The position numbers and the translations under genes are program-made. This document shows, piece by piece, positions 38,748-47,780 of a DNA stretch of 52,187 nt (positions within the stretch are counted from its first letter, which is position 1; every line of letters starts with the position of its first letter). The DNA is from JAAYZQ01 sp034428935 (GTDB lineage Bacteria > Chloroflexota > Anaerolineae > JAAYZQ01). Location: assembly GCA_034428935.1 (NCBI GenBank), contig DAOUHB010000179.1:1-52187 (forward strand), in the 5' to 3' direction. Under the pieces are notes generated by a model. That model saw only the letters and a program-made list of their open reading frames with translations. It did not search any database and was not told the DNA's origin.

Positions 38748-40349
38748 CTACGAACCTTCACCCGCCACCTTCCGCCGGTACGCCCGCCAGGTGACGGCCC
38801 ATTGCTCCGGATCGTCCAATTGGGCGGCGCCCAGGTGGTCGATGGTGTGTACCGTGCTGTTGTGCGGCGCGGTCCGCACCAGCTCCGGATCATGGCGCGC
38901 CTCCTCGGCCACCTGCGCCAGGATGGCGGCGTACTCGTCCAGGTCGGCCTGGGAGAAGGACTCGGTCGGCTCCAGCGTACAGGGCTCGGGCACGACGAAG
39001 GGATGGTGGCTGGTCCAATAGTGCACGCCATAGTCCGCGGCCCGCAAGCCGATCTCTTCGGAGTGGACGCCCGTTTCTTCGGCCAGCTCCTGCCAACTAT
39101 AACGAACCTGCTCGATGCGGCGTTTGCCGCGGGCATAGGGCGCGCTCACGCCCGGGATCTGGAGGACGCGGCTGAGCAGGTAGTTGTTGTTCAGCACGGC
39201 GGTCTCGGCCACCCGGCGCAGGCCATCGGCGCCCAGGCTCATGACCCAGGCGTAGGCCTTCAGGATCACCGCGGCGTTGCCGTACCAGGGCGCGATCTTG
39301 CCGATGCTCTGCGGCCGGTCCCAGTCCAGCCTGTACCGGTCGCCGTCGCGGGCCACCAACGGCACCGGCAAGAAGGGGGCCAGCTCCGCCGTGGCGCCCA
39401 CCGCCCCGCCGCCCGGCCCTCCGCAGCCGTGGGGCGTGGCAAAGGTCTTGTGCAGGTTAAAGTGGCAGAGGTCAAAGCCGGCCTCGCGGGCGCGGGTGAT
39501 GCCCAGGACGCCGTTGGCGTTGGCCTGGTCGTAGGCGCACAGCCCGCCGGCGTCGTGGACGGCCTGCACAAACTCGGCGATGCGCGGGTTATAGATGCCC
39601 GTGTCCTCGGGGTTGGTGATCATCAGCCCCGCCGTCCGCTCCGAGAGGGCGGCCCTCAGGGCCCCCAGGTCGGGATAGCCGTCCTCGTCGGGGTAGAGGG
39701 TGATGATCCGGAAGCCGGCCGTGCGGGCGCAGGCGGCGTTGGAAGGATGGGAAAAGATGGTGGTGATGATCTCGTCGCGCTGCCCGGCCTCGCCCCGGGA
39801 GGCGTGGTAGGCGCGGATGATGGCCGCGTTGGTATAGATGGCCGCCGATCCGGCCCCCGGCTGGAGCGAGAAGCGCTCCATGCCCGAGATGGCCTTCAGC
39901 ATCTCCTCGAACCGAGAAAAGATCTCGAGCATGCCTTGCACCGTGCCCTCGTCCTGGAGGGGGTGCAGCTCGGTGGCGCGGGGCGAGCGGGCAAGCTGGT
40001 CGTCGATCTTTGGGCTGTACTTCATGGTGCAGGTGCCCTGGCCCACGTCGACGTTGAGGTCGAGGCCCAGGTTCTCCTGCGAAAGCCGCATGTAGTGGCG
40101 CACCACCTGGGGCTGGGAGATCTCGGGCAGGGCCGGCGGCTTCGGGCGGCGCATCCCCTCGGGCAGCCCGGCCAGGACGTCGCCTACGGCGTCGCGTATG
40201 CCCTGCTCCACCTCGGGCACCAGGATGCCGCGCTGGCCTTCACTGCTCAGCTCAAAGATGATGGGCTCGTCCCACCGCGCCTGGTGAAAGCGGCGCAGCC
40301 GCGGCCGGCCCGCCGTCGGCGCCTGGCGTTCGCGGGTGATGTCTCTCAT
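38748..40349 (-). CDS. gcvPB: Glycine decarboxylase (P-protein) subunit 2
   Basis: The 533-residue PLP subunit of two-part glycine dehydrogenase (decarboxylating). The lysine binding PLP is Lys301 in HFNLHKTFATPHGCGGPGGG; GQGTCTMKYSPK and NPEDTGIYNP also match the family. With GcvPA it should decarboxylate glycine and pass aminomethyl to lipoyl H-protein. ATG 40349 overlaps the gcvPA stop (ATGA) and is preceded by GGAGGTGG. No gcvT, gcvH or lipoamide dehydrogenase gene is in the window, so either they lie elsewhere or this pair has another role. Confidence 0.92.
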   Translation of the reverse strand: MRDITRERQAPTAGRPRLRRFHQARWDEPIIFELSSEGQRGILVPEVEQGIRDAVGDVLAGLPEGMRRPKPPALPEISQPQVVRHYMRLSQENLGLDLNVDVGQGTCTMKYSPKIDDQLARSPRATELHPLQDEGTVQGMLEIFSRFEEMLKAISGMERFSLQPGAGSAAIYTNAAIIRAYHASRGEAGQRDEIITTIFSHPSNAACARTAGFRIITLYPDEDGYPDLGALRAALSERTAGLMITNPEDTGIYNPRIAEFVQAVHDAGGLCAYDQANANGVLGITRAREAGFDLCHFNLHKTFATPHGCGGPGGGAVGATAELAPFLPVPLVARDGDRYRLDWDRPQSIGKIAPWYGNAAVILKAYAWVMSLGADGLRRVAETAVLNNNYLLSRVLQIPGVSAPYARGKRRIEQVRYSWQELAEETGVHSEEIGLRAADYGVHYWTSHHPFVVPEPCTLEPTESFSQADLDEYAAILAQVAEEARHDPELVRTAPHNSTVHTIDHLGAAQLDDPEQWAVTWRAYRRKVAGEGS

Positions 40350-41737
40350 GCCACCACCTCCTGGAGGGCCTGTGCCAGGCGGTCGATATCGGCCTGGGTG
40401 TGGACCTCCGTGACGCAATAGAGGGCGCACTGGCCCATCTCCGGAAACTCGACGCTCAGGTCGTGGCCGCCCTGGATGCCCCGCTCCAGCAGCGCGCGGT
40501 TGATGGCGGCGACGGTCTTTTCGGTGGCGTTGAGGTCGACCACGAACTCCTGGAAGTGGGCGGCCTGGAAGGCCGGGGCGCGGACCCCATCGATGGCGTC
40601 CAGGCGAAGCATGGCATAGCGGGCGCGGGCCATGATGCCCTCGCCGATCTCGGCCATGCCCCGGGGCCCCATGAGGGCCAGGTAGACGCCGGCGGTGATG
40701 CCCCACAGGGCGGCCGCGGTGCCCACCCACTCCTTGCCCTCCTCGCGCACGGCAAAGGAGGTCCGCTCGTAGGCCACGTCGCCAAAGCCGTACTCGCCCG
40801 GCACCCGCGTGGGCGCGATGCCGAACAGGCGCGAGGGATACTCCATGACGTAGCGGGGATCGTCGTGGGTGGCGATGAACCCGGCGTGCCCGCCGCCGAA
40901 CTGCATGTGCATGCCCAGGGGCTGGATGTCGCCGCAGACAATGTCGGCTCCGTAGGCGGCCGGCGGCGCCAGCACGCCCAGCGACATGGGGTTGGCGGCC
41001 ACGACGCACACCGCCCCGACCTCGTGGGCCAGGGTGCTGATCTCCTTCCCCTGCCCTTCGATACATCCCAGGTAGGAGGGGTTCTCGAAATAGACCGCCG
41101 CCGTGCGTTCCGTGAGCGCCGCCCGCAGCGCCTCCAGGTCCGCCTGTCCCGCCCATCCTGTCTCCGTTCGCAGGTCCATGGCGGGCCGGCAGTAGTCTCG
41201 CAACTTGCTCAGCCTGGACGGGCTCAGGGGGCCGCACAGGATGGCCTCACGCCGGCCCGTCAGCCGGCCGGCCATGCGCAGGGCCGTGGCCGAGGCCTGG
41301 AAGCCATCATAGACCGGCACGTTGACTACGTCCATCTCCAGCAGCTCGCCCATCATGCTCGCGTACTCGAAGAGGGCCTGGAAGCGGCCGTGGTCGTCGT
41401 AGGGCTCGCCGGCATAGGCCGTCAGGAACTCGCTGCGCTGGTTCACCTCGTCGCACACGGCCGGGACGTGGTGCTGGTAGCAGCCCGCGCCCAGGAAGCT
41501 GAGGACCTCGCTGCCGGCCGCCCGGTTGCGGGCCAGCAGGCCCTCGACGTGCCGCTTGAGGGCAACCTCTGACAGCAGGGGCTCGGGCAGGTCCAGGGGC
41601 TCCTCCAGCCACAGCTCCGGGGGAACGTCCTGGTAGAACTCGGCCACATCCCCGGCCCCGGCGGCCCGCAGCATCTCTTCCCTGGCCGCGGGCACCGAAT
41701 TGGGGATATACGGATAGACGATCTCCTTCTGATCCAT
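40346..41737 (-). CDS. gcvPA: Glycine decarboxylase (P-protein) subunit 1
   Basis: The 463-residue N-terminal subunit of the split P-protein, beginning YPYIPNSVPAAREEML as in the family. It continues with SFLGAGCYQHHVPAVCDEVNQRSEFLTAYAGEPYD..., FENPSYLGCIEG and GGHAGFIATHDDPRYVMEYPSRLFG. It forms the heterotetramer with GcvPB. ATG 41737 has GGGAGG upstream. It lies 10 bases after the Asp/Glu-racemase-like gene, so that gene is probably part of the same operon. Confidence 0.93.
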   Translation of the reverse strand: MDQKEIVYPYIPNSVPAAREEMLRAAGAGDVAEFYQDVPPELWLEEPLDLPEPLLSEVALKRHVEGLLARNRAAGSEVLSFLGAGCYQHHVPAVCDEVNQRSEFLTAYAGEPYDDHGRFQALFEYASMMGELLEMDVVNVPVYDGFQASATALRMAGRLTGRREAILCGPLSPSRLSKLRDYCRPAMDLRTETGWAGQADLEALRAALTERTAAVYFENPSYLGCIEGQGKEISTLAHEVGAVCVVAANPMSLGVLAPPAAYGADIVCGDIQPLGMHMQFGGGHAGFIATHDDPRYVMEYPSRLFGIAPTRVPGEYGFGDVAYERTSFAVREEGKEWVGTAAALWGITAGVYLALMGPRGMAEIGEGIMARARYAMLRLDAIDGVRAPAFQAAHFQEFVVDLNATEKTVAAINRALLERGIQGGHDLSVEFPEMGQCALYCVTEVHTQADIDRLAQALQEVVA

Positions 41738-41747
41738 GGCAGCCTCC

Positions 41748-42536
41748 CTAGACGTGCCCGTAGTAGTCGCGGTGCACGGCCACGGAATAGGCATAGTCGA
41801 GGATCGTGCCCCAGCTAAAGATCGGGATGTCGATCTGGCGCTGGATGGCCCGGGCAAAGGGCTGCATGCCCGTGCACTCGAGCACCATGGCCCGCATGGT
41901 GGGATAGCGGTGAAAGAACTCGACGGCCAGCCCGACGAACTCTTTTTCGGTCTTGTCGTAGGTTGCCCGCGGCGGATCGGGCCGGACCGGGGCGTACCAC
42001 AGGTTCTCGAACTCGGGGCACTGCCACTCGTCCTGGGCCCCGCCGACCACATAGTTGCTGCCGGGCCGCACGCCCACGGCTTCCAGGTGTGCGAGGCTCA
42101 ACTGCTCCTTGCGCGCGGCCAGGACACCGACGACGTGGTCGGGGCCGACGAGCTGCTGCGCCCACGGCACCTGGAGCAGGCTGGACATGAACACCGGGAC
42201 CTGCACGGTGCCGGCGACCATCTTCTGAAAATAGGCAAAATAGCCGCACTCGGCGGCGATGGCCCGGCAGCCCATCCTTTCCAGCTTCCGGGCTGCCCGC
42301 AGGATGGGCTCCAGGCAGACCGACTTGTCCTCGCCGTGGACCAGGGTCTGGATGTCAAGGCCCTCGGCGACCTCGTACTGGATGGGGAAGGGAAAGGCGC
42401 TGGCGTTGCGCACATCCCCCGGAAAGCCCGGAAAGACGTCGTCGAGGATGATGATGCCCAGGCCCATGCCATAACAACGGCGGTCCGGGCGGGCCTGGAT
42501 AGAATTGATCCCCATGTCTCGATTTTGATAGAGCAC
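41748..42536 (-). CDS. Asp/Glu/hydantoin racemase superfamily protein
   Basis: The 262-residue protein has the duplicated fold of the Asp/Glu racemase superfamily. The two expected catalytic thiols are in AAECGYFAY and VLECTGMQPFA. Members racemise amino acids or hydantoins or isomerise maleate; the specific reaction cannot be read here. GTG 42536 is chosen because GGAGG precedes it at short distance; ATG 42515 is an alternative. It heads the operon with gcvPA, gcvPB and the AcoX-like gene, which suggests supply of an amino-acid substrate. Confidence 0.8.
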   Translation of the reverse strand: MLYQNRDMGINSIQARPDRRCYGMGLGIIILDDVFPGFPGDVRNASAFPFPIQYEVAEGLDIQTLVHGEDKSVCLEPILRAARKLERMGCRAIAAECGYFAYFQKMVAGTVQVPVFMSSLLQVPWAQQLVGPDHVVGVLAARKEQLSLAHLEAVGVRPGSNYVVGGAQDEWQCPEFENLWYAPVRPDPPRATYDKTEKEFVGLAVEFFHRYPTMRAMVLECTGMQPFARAIQRQIDIPIFSWGTILDYAYSVAVHRDYYGHV

Positions 42537-42565
42537 CTGTCCTCCTCCGAAAAGCGGCGACTGGT

Positions 42566-42586
42566 GGGCCGGCCGGCAGCCGGCCC
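42566..42586. other. GC-rich hairpin upstream of the racemase-like gene
   Basis: GGGCCGGC (42566-42573) and GCCGGCCC (42579-42586) make an 8-bp stem with a five-base loop, just before the ribosome-binding site of the racemase-like gene on the minus strand. It could affect translation or serve as a pause site. Confidence 0.4.
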
Positions 42587-42602
42587 CACATCGTGTTGGC
42601 AC

Positions 42603-42630
42603 AAAGAGACGTGGAAACCCGGTTTCCACG
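42603..42630 (-). terminator. Intrinsic terminator after the CBS-domain gene
   Basis: CGTGGAAAC (42610-42618) and GTTTCCACG (42622-42630) form a 9-bp stem with a three-base loop. On the minus strand it is followed by TCTCTTTGT. It lies 44 bases after the CBS-gene stop and separates the transporter operon from the gcvP-like operon. Confidence 0.7.
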
Positions 42631-42673
42631 CCCCTCAATTGCCTGGCCTGCGGCGACCCTCCGGCCGCGGGCG

Positions 42674-43327
42674 TCAGGTCTCGCGCACGTCGACGATCTG
42701 GTGTCCTTCCACCGTTTCCAGGACGGCCACCACCTCGTCGGGCGTCACAAACCGGATCTTGACCACCGCGTCCCACGAAGTCGGGTCCTTGAGGGTGGGC
42801 ACGCCGCCCATGGCCGTGATGCCCCAGCCCCGGGCGCCGATGGCCGCCACCATCTTGGCGAACTCGCCCTTCTGGTCGGGCATGCGCACCGTCACCCGCA
42901 CGCCCCGCCAGCGCGAGCCCATCATCTCGGCCAGGTGGGCCAGCAGATCCACCTCGCTGATGATGCCCACCACGACGTCTTCCTCCACGACGGGGAGGCA
43001 GCCGATCTTTTTTTCCACCATGCGCTGGGCGGCCTCCTCGATGGTCAGTTCGGGGTCGACGGTCACCACGTCCTTGGCCTTGATCATCACGTCCTTGACG
43101 TTCAGACCGGAGAGGGTCCTGGCAATCTCCCAGACGTCGAGGCTGGCCAGGGTGTGGGGATCGACCAGGAACCGCTGGCGCGTGACCAGCCCCAGGAGGC
43201 GCTTACCATCGCCCACCACGGGCAGGTGCCGGACGTTGTTCTGGGCCATGTAGCACTGCGCGTCTACAATGGACATGTCTGGCTCCACCATGAGTGGATG
43301 CCGCGTCATATATTCCTTGACGAGCAT
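42674..43327 (-). CDS. CBS-domain pair protein with C-terminal ACT-like domain (AcuB-like)
   Basis: The 217-residue cytoplasmic protein starts with two CBS motifs: VKEYMTRHPLMVEPDMSIVDAQCYM and VKDVMIKAKDVVTVDPELTIEEAAQRM. Each is followed by a LPVV/VGIIS strand pair, which normally binds adenine nucleotides. About 65 C-terminal residues (VRVTVRMPDQKGEFAKMVAAIGARGWGITAMGG) resemble an ACT domain that senses amino acids. It probably reports energy or amino-acid status. It follows the ABC operon by 64 bases and may be its last gene. Confidence 0.85.
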   Translation of the reverse strand: MLVKEYMTRHPLMVEPDMSIVDAQCYMAQNNVRHLPVVGDGKRLLGLVTRQRFLVDPHTLASLDVWEIARTLSGLNVKDVMIKAKDVVTVDPELTIEEAAQRMVEKKIGCLPVVEEDVVVGIISEVDLLAHLAEMMGSRWRGVRVTVRMPDQKGEFAKMVAAIGARGWGITAMGGVPTLKDPTSWDAVVKIRFVTPDEVVAVLETVEGHQIVDVRET

Positions 43328-43363
43328 GGGTTTCCTCCTTGGCTCTCCCGTCTATCTCCCTGC

Positions 43364-43381
43364 CCCCACCGTCTGGTGGGG
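43364..43381 (-). other. Intercistronic hairpin between ATPase and CBS genes
   Basis: CCCCACC (43364-43370) and GGTGGGG (43375-43381) form a perfect 7-bp stem with a four-base loop. No T-run follows, so it is not a clear terminator. Confidence 0.4.
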
Positions 43382-43391
43382 TCCGCCTCTC

Positions 43392-45500
43392 TCACTTGCG
43401 AACCGTCACCACTGCTTCCATCTGGCACAGCGTCTCGAGGGGAATGTGGCAAAAAATGCGGTGCCCGTTCCCCGCGTCTTGCCAGGGCGGCACCTCCTCC
43501 TCGCAGATGCGGCCCCCGTCGGGCAGCATCTGGGCGCGGCGCGGACAGCGGGTATGAAAGCGGCAGCCGCTGGGCGGGTTGAGGGCGCTGGGCACCGTGC
43601 CGCTGAGTCGGATCTGCTTCTGCCTGGCCCTGGGGTCGGGGAATGGCACCGCCGACAGCAGGGCCTCGGTGTAGGGATGGTATGGGGGGGCATAGATGGC
43701 GTCGGCCGGGCCGGTCTCGGCGATCTGCCCCAGGTACATGACCGCGATCTGGTCGCAGAAAAAGCGGACGATGCTCAGGTCGTGGGCGATAAAGATCATG
43801 GCCATGCCCAGCTCTTTCTGGATCTCCAGGAGCAGGTTCAGGACCGCCGCCTGGACTGAAACGTCCAGGGCCGAGACCGGCTCGTCGCACAGGACCAGCT
43901 CCGGCCGGCCGGCGATGGCCCGGGCGATGCCCACCCTCTGTTTCTCGCCGCCGCTTAGCTGCCGGGGCAGGCGGTCGTAATAGCGCTCGCCCAGGCGCAT
44001 CATGCCCAGCAGCCGGATCACCTCGTCGCGCACCTGGTCCTGGGGTACGGTCTTGAAGTGGCGCAGAGGCCGCGCGATCTGCGCGCCCACGGTAAACGAC
44101 GGGTTCAGGGTGGAATCGGGGTTCTGGAAGACCATCTGGAGTTCCTGGATCAAGGCCAGGTCGCGCTTGGAGACGGGATTGGAGATGTCCAGGTTCAGGA
44201 ATTCGAAGGTGCCGCCCGTTGGCTTTTCCATGCCGATGAGGGTCTTGACGATGGTACTCTTCCCGCAGCCCGACTCGCCGACGATGCCCAGGGTCTGCCC
44301 CTTGACCACCGTCAGGCTTACGTCATCCACCGCCTTCACGTACTGCTTGCCGCCACCGATGAGCTTGCTCGACGGCGCTTCGTAGTAGGTCCTGGCTCCC
44401 TCGACGCGGAGGATGATCTCCGGCGGAGCCGCTTCGGCCGCCGCAGCGGGGGCCTGGAGATCGGCCATGAGCGCCAGGACCTCCTCGGGCGGCGTCCAAC
44501 CCTCGGCCAACACCTCCTCGGTAAAGTGGCAGCGCGCCCAATGCTTGACCCCCGTCTGGTGCAGCTCGGGCTTCTTGCGGCGGCACTCTTCGCGGGCATA
44601 GTCGCAGCGTGGCTCAAAGATGCAGCCCGGCGGCAGCTTGGCCGCCGACGGCACCCGCCCGCGGATGGGATAGAGAAAACTGCTGCGCTTGTCCTGCCCC
44701 AGGCGGGGCACGCAGCGCATCAAGCCCTGGGTATAGGGGTGGCAGGGGTGGAGATAGACGTCCTCCACGGGGGCCCGCTCCACGATCTCGCCGGCATACA
44801 TGACGCTCACCTCGTGGGATACGCGGGCGACGACCCCCAGGTTGTGGCTGATGTACATGATGGCCGTGTCAAAGTCCTTCTGCAGCCCGGCGATGAGGTC
44901 CAACACGGCGGCCTCGACGGTCACGTCCAGGGCGGTGGTAGGCTCGTCCATGATGAGCAGGGCCGGGCCGTTGAGCAGGGCCATGGCGATCACCACGCGC
45001 TGCTGCTGCCCGCCCGACAACTGGTGGGGAAAGCGCTGCATGACGTTGGCCGGATCCGCCATGTAGACCCGCTCGAGCATCTGGATGCACTTGGCCTCGG
45101 CGTCGGCCTTGGCCATGTTGCGGTGGACGATGAGCACTTCGGCCAACTGGTCGCCGATGCGCAGCGAGGGGTTCAGGGCCTGCATGGGGTCCTGGTAGAC
45201 CATGGCGATCTGGTCGCCGCGGATGCGGCGCAGCTCCTCTTCGGATCGCCCGATGAGCTCGCGTCCCTGAAACAGGATGCTGCCATCCACGATCTTGCCG
45301 TTTCGCCCCAGGAAATTGACGACGCTAAAGGCGACGGTGCTCTTGCCGCAGCCCGACTCGCCGACGATGCTGTGTGCCTGGCCGCGCTCGATGTCCAGGG
45401 TCACGTCGCGGACCGCGGGCACGTCGCCGCGGCGCGTCTCGTAGGACACGGCCAGGTTCCGCACGTCGAGGACCGGTGTTTGCTGCTTGTGTCTATCCAT
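43392..45500 (-). CDS. Fused double ATPase of the right peptide-type ABC importer (DppD-DppF)
   Basis: The 702-residue protein joins two ABC ATPases. Half 1 has Walker A GESGCGKST (47-55), LSGGQ (161-165) and LLIMDEPTTALD, followed by the four-cysteine oligopeptide C-terminal segment (PPGCIFEPRCDYAREEC...RCHF). An Ala-rich linker near 348-360 follows. Half 2 has Walker A 408-416, LSGGEKQR, ELVLCDEPVSALD and its own four-cysteine tail (GCRFHTRCPRRAQ...C...FC). Both halves look active. It differs from the left fused ATPase in having the cysteine tail in both halves. ATG 45500 lies after GGGGGGA. Confidence 0.93.
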   Translation of the reverse strand: MDRHKQQTPVLDVRNLAVSYETRRGDVPAVRDVTLDIERGQAHSIVGESGCGKSTVAFSVVNFLGRNGKIVDGSILFQGRELIGRSEEELRRIRGDQIAMVYQDPMQALNPSLRIGDQLAEVLIVHRNMAKADAEAKCIQMLERVYMADPANVMQRFPHQLSGGQQQRVVIAMALLNGPALLIMDEPTTALDVTVEAAVLDLIAGLQKDFDTAIMYISHNLGVVARVSHEVSVMYAGEIVERAPVEDVYLHPCHPYTQGLMRCVPRLGQDKRSSFLYPIRGRVPSAAKLPPGCIFEPRCDYAREECRRKKPELHQTGVKHWARCHFTEEVLAEGWTPPEEVLALMADLQAPAAAAEAAPPEIILRVEGARTYYEAPSSKLIGGGKQYVKAVDDVSLTVVKGQTLGIVGESGCGKSTIVKTLIGMEKPTGGTFEFLNLDISNPVSKRDLALIQELQMVFQNPDSTLNPSFTVGAQIARPLRHFKTVPQDQVRDEVIRLLGMMRLGERYYDRLPRQLSGGEKQRVGIARAIAGRPELVLCDEPVSALDVSVQAAVLNLLLEIQKELGMAMIFIAHDLSIVRFFCDQIAVMYLGQIAETGPADAIYAPPYHPYTEALLSAVPFPDPRARQKQIRLSGTVPSALNPPSGCRFHTRCPRRAQMLPDGGRICEEEVPPWQDAGNGHRIFCHIPLETLCQMEAVVTVRK

Positions 45501-45565
45501 TGTCCCCCCTTCCACGGGGTGAGGCGCCAATGGCGCGTGCGCCCCACCTCACGACATCGGCTGCC

Positions 45566-46471
45566 CTACTGGTACCGCGTGCTCTCTTCGCGCAGGCCAT
45601 CGGCAAAGAGGTTGAGCCCGACGACCAGGCTGGAGATTGCCAGGGCTGGCCAGAGCACGTTGAGCGGGCTCGTCCAGATGTACTTGCGCGCCTCGCTGAT
45701 CATCCCACCCCAGTCGGGCGTCGGGGGTGGGAGCCCCAGGCCCAGAAAGCCGAGGGTACCGATGGAAAAGATGGCGTATCCTACCCGCAACATGGCGTCG
45801 ATGATCAGCGGGCCCCGGGCGTTGGGCAGAATCTCGACAAACATGATATAGAGGGGGTTCTCGCCTCGCGTCTCGGCCGCCCGCACGTAATCGCGGCTGC
45901 GAATGTCGAGGGTCAGGCTGCGCACCAGGCGGGCGACGCCGGGCGCCCCGACAAAGGTGATGGCAATGACCACGTTGAGGGGCGAGGGCCCGAGGGCCGA
46001 GATGATGATCAGGTAGAGCAGGATGGTGGGAAAGGCCATAATCGCGTCGAGGATGCGCATCACGACCTCGTCGACGATGCCCCCAAAATAGCCGCCCACC
46101 AGCCCCAGGAAGGTGCCCACGATGACAGAGGCCAATACCGAGAGCGGGGCCAGGATCAGGATCGTGCGACTGCCATAGGCCAGGCGGGAGAGAATGTCGC
46201 GTCCCATGTGATCCGTGCCCAGGGGATACTCGGCCGATGGGCCGCCGTTGATGTAGGACGAGTCCTGGGCCGTGGGGTTGTGGGGCGAGATGACGGGCGC
46301 CACGATGGCGACCGCCACCCAGAAGAGGACCATGGACAGGCCGATGACCGCCACTCGGGAGCCCAGGATGACGGACGCTCCATCCCAGAAGCGCTGCCAG
46401 CGTCGCGTGCGGGCGTCCCTGCGGGCCTCGGGCGTGGGCGCACCGCCGTGCGCCTCTACAGATGATGCCAT
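45566..46471 (-). CDS. ABC transporter permease, DppC family
   Basis: This 301-residue inner-membrane permease has a cytoplasmic N-terminal tail and the DppC signature EYPLGTDHMGRDILSRLAYGSRTIL. Further hydrophobic segments follow, and the coupling loop is DYVRAAETRGENPLYIMFVEILPNA. It pairs with the DppB-type gene 16 bases upstream and precedes the fused ATPase by 65 bases in the same operon. Confidence 0.92.
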   Translation of the reverse strand: MASSVEAHGGAPTPEARRDARTRRWQRFWDGASVILGSRVAVIGLSMVLFWVAVAIVAPVISPHNPTAQDSSYINGGPSAEYPLGTDHMGRDILSRLAYGSRTILILAPLSVLASVIVGTFLGLVGGYFGGIVDEVVMRILDAIMAFPTILLYLIIISALGPSPLNVVIAITFVGAPGVARLVRSLTLDIRSRDYVRAAETRGENPLYIMFVEILPNARGPLIIDAMLRVGYAIFSIGTLGFLGLGLPPPTPDWGGMISEARKYIWTSPLNVLWPALAISSLVVGLNLFADGLREESTRYQ

Positions 46472-46487
46472 AAGCCTTCCCTCCTGA

Positions 46488-47780
46488 CTAGGTGTACCGG
46501 ATGCGCGGATTCAAGAACGTATAAATAACGTCCGCAATCAACTGTGTGCTCACCGCGAGGGCGACCATCACCAGGGCGCCGGCCTGGATGGCATTGACGT
46601 CCTTGAAGAGGGCCGAGTCCAGCAGGTACATGCCCAGGCCGGGATAGCCAAAGACCGACTCGACGACGACGATGCCGCCGATGAGCCAGTTCACGTGGAG
46701 CATGATGACGGTGATGGGCGCGATGAGGGCGTTGCGTATGGCGTGGTGCATGATGATGCGCGACCGCGGCAGACCCTTCAGATGCGCCGTGCGGATGTAG
46801 GGCGCGTTCGTCACCTCGATCATGCTGGCCCGCGTCATGCGCGCCACGTAACCCACCTCCACGAGCGTCAGGGTCAGTACCGGCAGGACGAGCAGCTTGG
46901 GCTCCCGCCAGGGAGCCACGTCGGTGGTATAGACGGAGGCACCCGGCAACAGCTTGAGCCAGAAGGCGAATATCAAGATCAAGAACACTCCGCTGGCAAA
47001 CTCGGGGATGGACGTCGTAATGAGAGAAAAGAGCGACACGCCCCGGTCGAGGGGCCGGCCCTCATTCAGGCCGGCGACGATGCCCAATACCAGGGCAATG
47101 GGCATGATAAAGGCAAAGGCGATGCCGGCCAGGGTGAACGAGTTGCGCAGGCGGCGCATGAGGGTCGGCCCAACGGGCTTGTTGGTGCGCACCGAGATGC
47201 CCGGGTCGCCGCGCAGCAGGCCCTTCTTGAGCGGATAGTAGTCCTGCCCGCTGGCCTCCGTCGCGGCCCGGCCGGCCGAGGCGGCGGCGATGTCTTGGAC
47301 AGCGTCTTTTTTCCAGAGGACCACGTGCTCGGCGGCGTCGACCCCCCAGAAGATCTCGTCGCCGTTCTCGTCCATCTGCCAGTTGTCAAAGGGAACTTCT
47401 TCCTGCGTCCCGTCGGGCAAGAGGCTGATCTCCGCCAGCCCCTCTTTTCTCATCCTCCAACGTTTGAGGGTGCCGTCAGGCGCCTGCGCCCACCAGGTCG
47501 GATCCTTTCCTTCGGGGGTGATGCGCACCAGGGGCATGCCCACCAGCTTGGTCAGGCGCCAGTCGTTGCCGATAAGCCAATCGAGATAGCGCACGGGCGC
47601 GGGCTGGTCCAGGCCCATCTGGTCTCGCAGCAGCTCGATCTGTTCCGGCGTGGCGAACTGGCCCAGGATGTGCCGGGCCACGTCGCCCGGCGCCACCTCC
47701 GAGATCAAGAAGACCGCGATAGAGACCAGGAGCATGGTCAGCGCCATGAAGCCCAGCCGCCGGATGATGTATCTGGCCAT
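46488..47780 (-). CDS. ABC transporter permease, DppB family, with a large extracytoplasmic insertion
   Basis: At 430 residues this permease is about 110 longer than most DppB proteins. The first membrane helix (about 8-28) and the APGD motif are normal. The expected continuation from WLIGND (near 72) to the GLLRGDPGIS segment (near 188) is interrupted by about 110 polar residues rich in Trp, Asp and Glu (KDPTWWAQAPDGTLKRW..., EIFWGVDAAEHVVLW). The insert faces the extracytoplasmic side, where it could contact the binding protein. The C-terminal helices and coupling loop (YIRTAHLKGLPRSRIIMHHAIRNAL) are intact. Confidence 0.9.
   Translation of the reverse strand: MARYIIRRLGFMALTMLLVSIAVFLISEVAPGDVARHILGQFATPEQIELLRDQMGLDQPAPVRYLDWLIGNDWRLTKLVGMPLVRITPEGKDPTWWAQAPDGTLKRWRMRKEGLAEISLLPDGTQEEVPFDNWQMDENGDEIFWGVDAAEHVVLWKKDAVQDIAAASAGRAATEASGQDYYPLKKGLLRGDPGISVRTNKPVGPTLMRRLRNSFTLAGIAFAFIMPIALVLGIVAGLNEGRPLDRGVSLFSLITTSIPEFASGVFLILIFAFWLKLLPGASVYTTDVAPWREPKLLVLPVLTLTLVEVGYVARMTRASMIEVTNAPYIRTAHLKGLPRSRIIMHHAIRNALIAPITVIMLHVNWLIGGIVVVESVFGYPGLGMYLLDSALFKDVNAIQAGALVMVALAVSTQLIADVIYTFLNPRIRYT

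Noticed and set aside
40350..41237. Longer N-terminus for GcvPB
   Set aside because: The extension is out of frame with, and overlaps, the GcvPA coding region; the ATGA overlap at 40346-40349 and the ribosome-binding site fix the start.
41738..42052. Longer N-terminus for GcvPA
   Set aside because: It would run into the racemase-like gene and lacks family similarity; ATG 41737 has a good ribosome-binding site and matches the family start.
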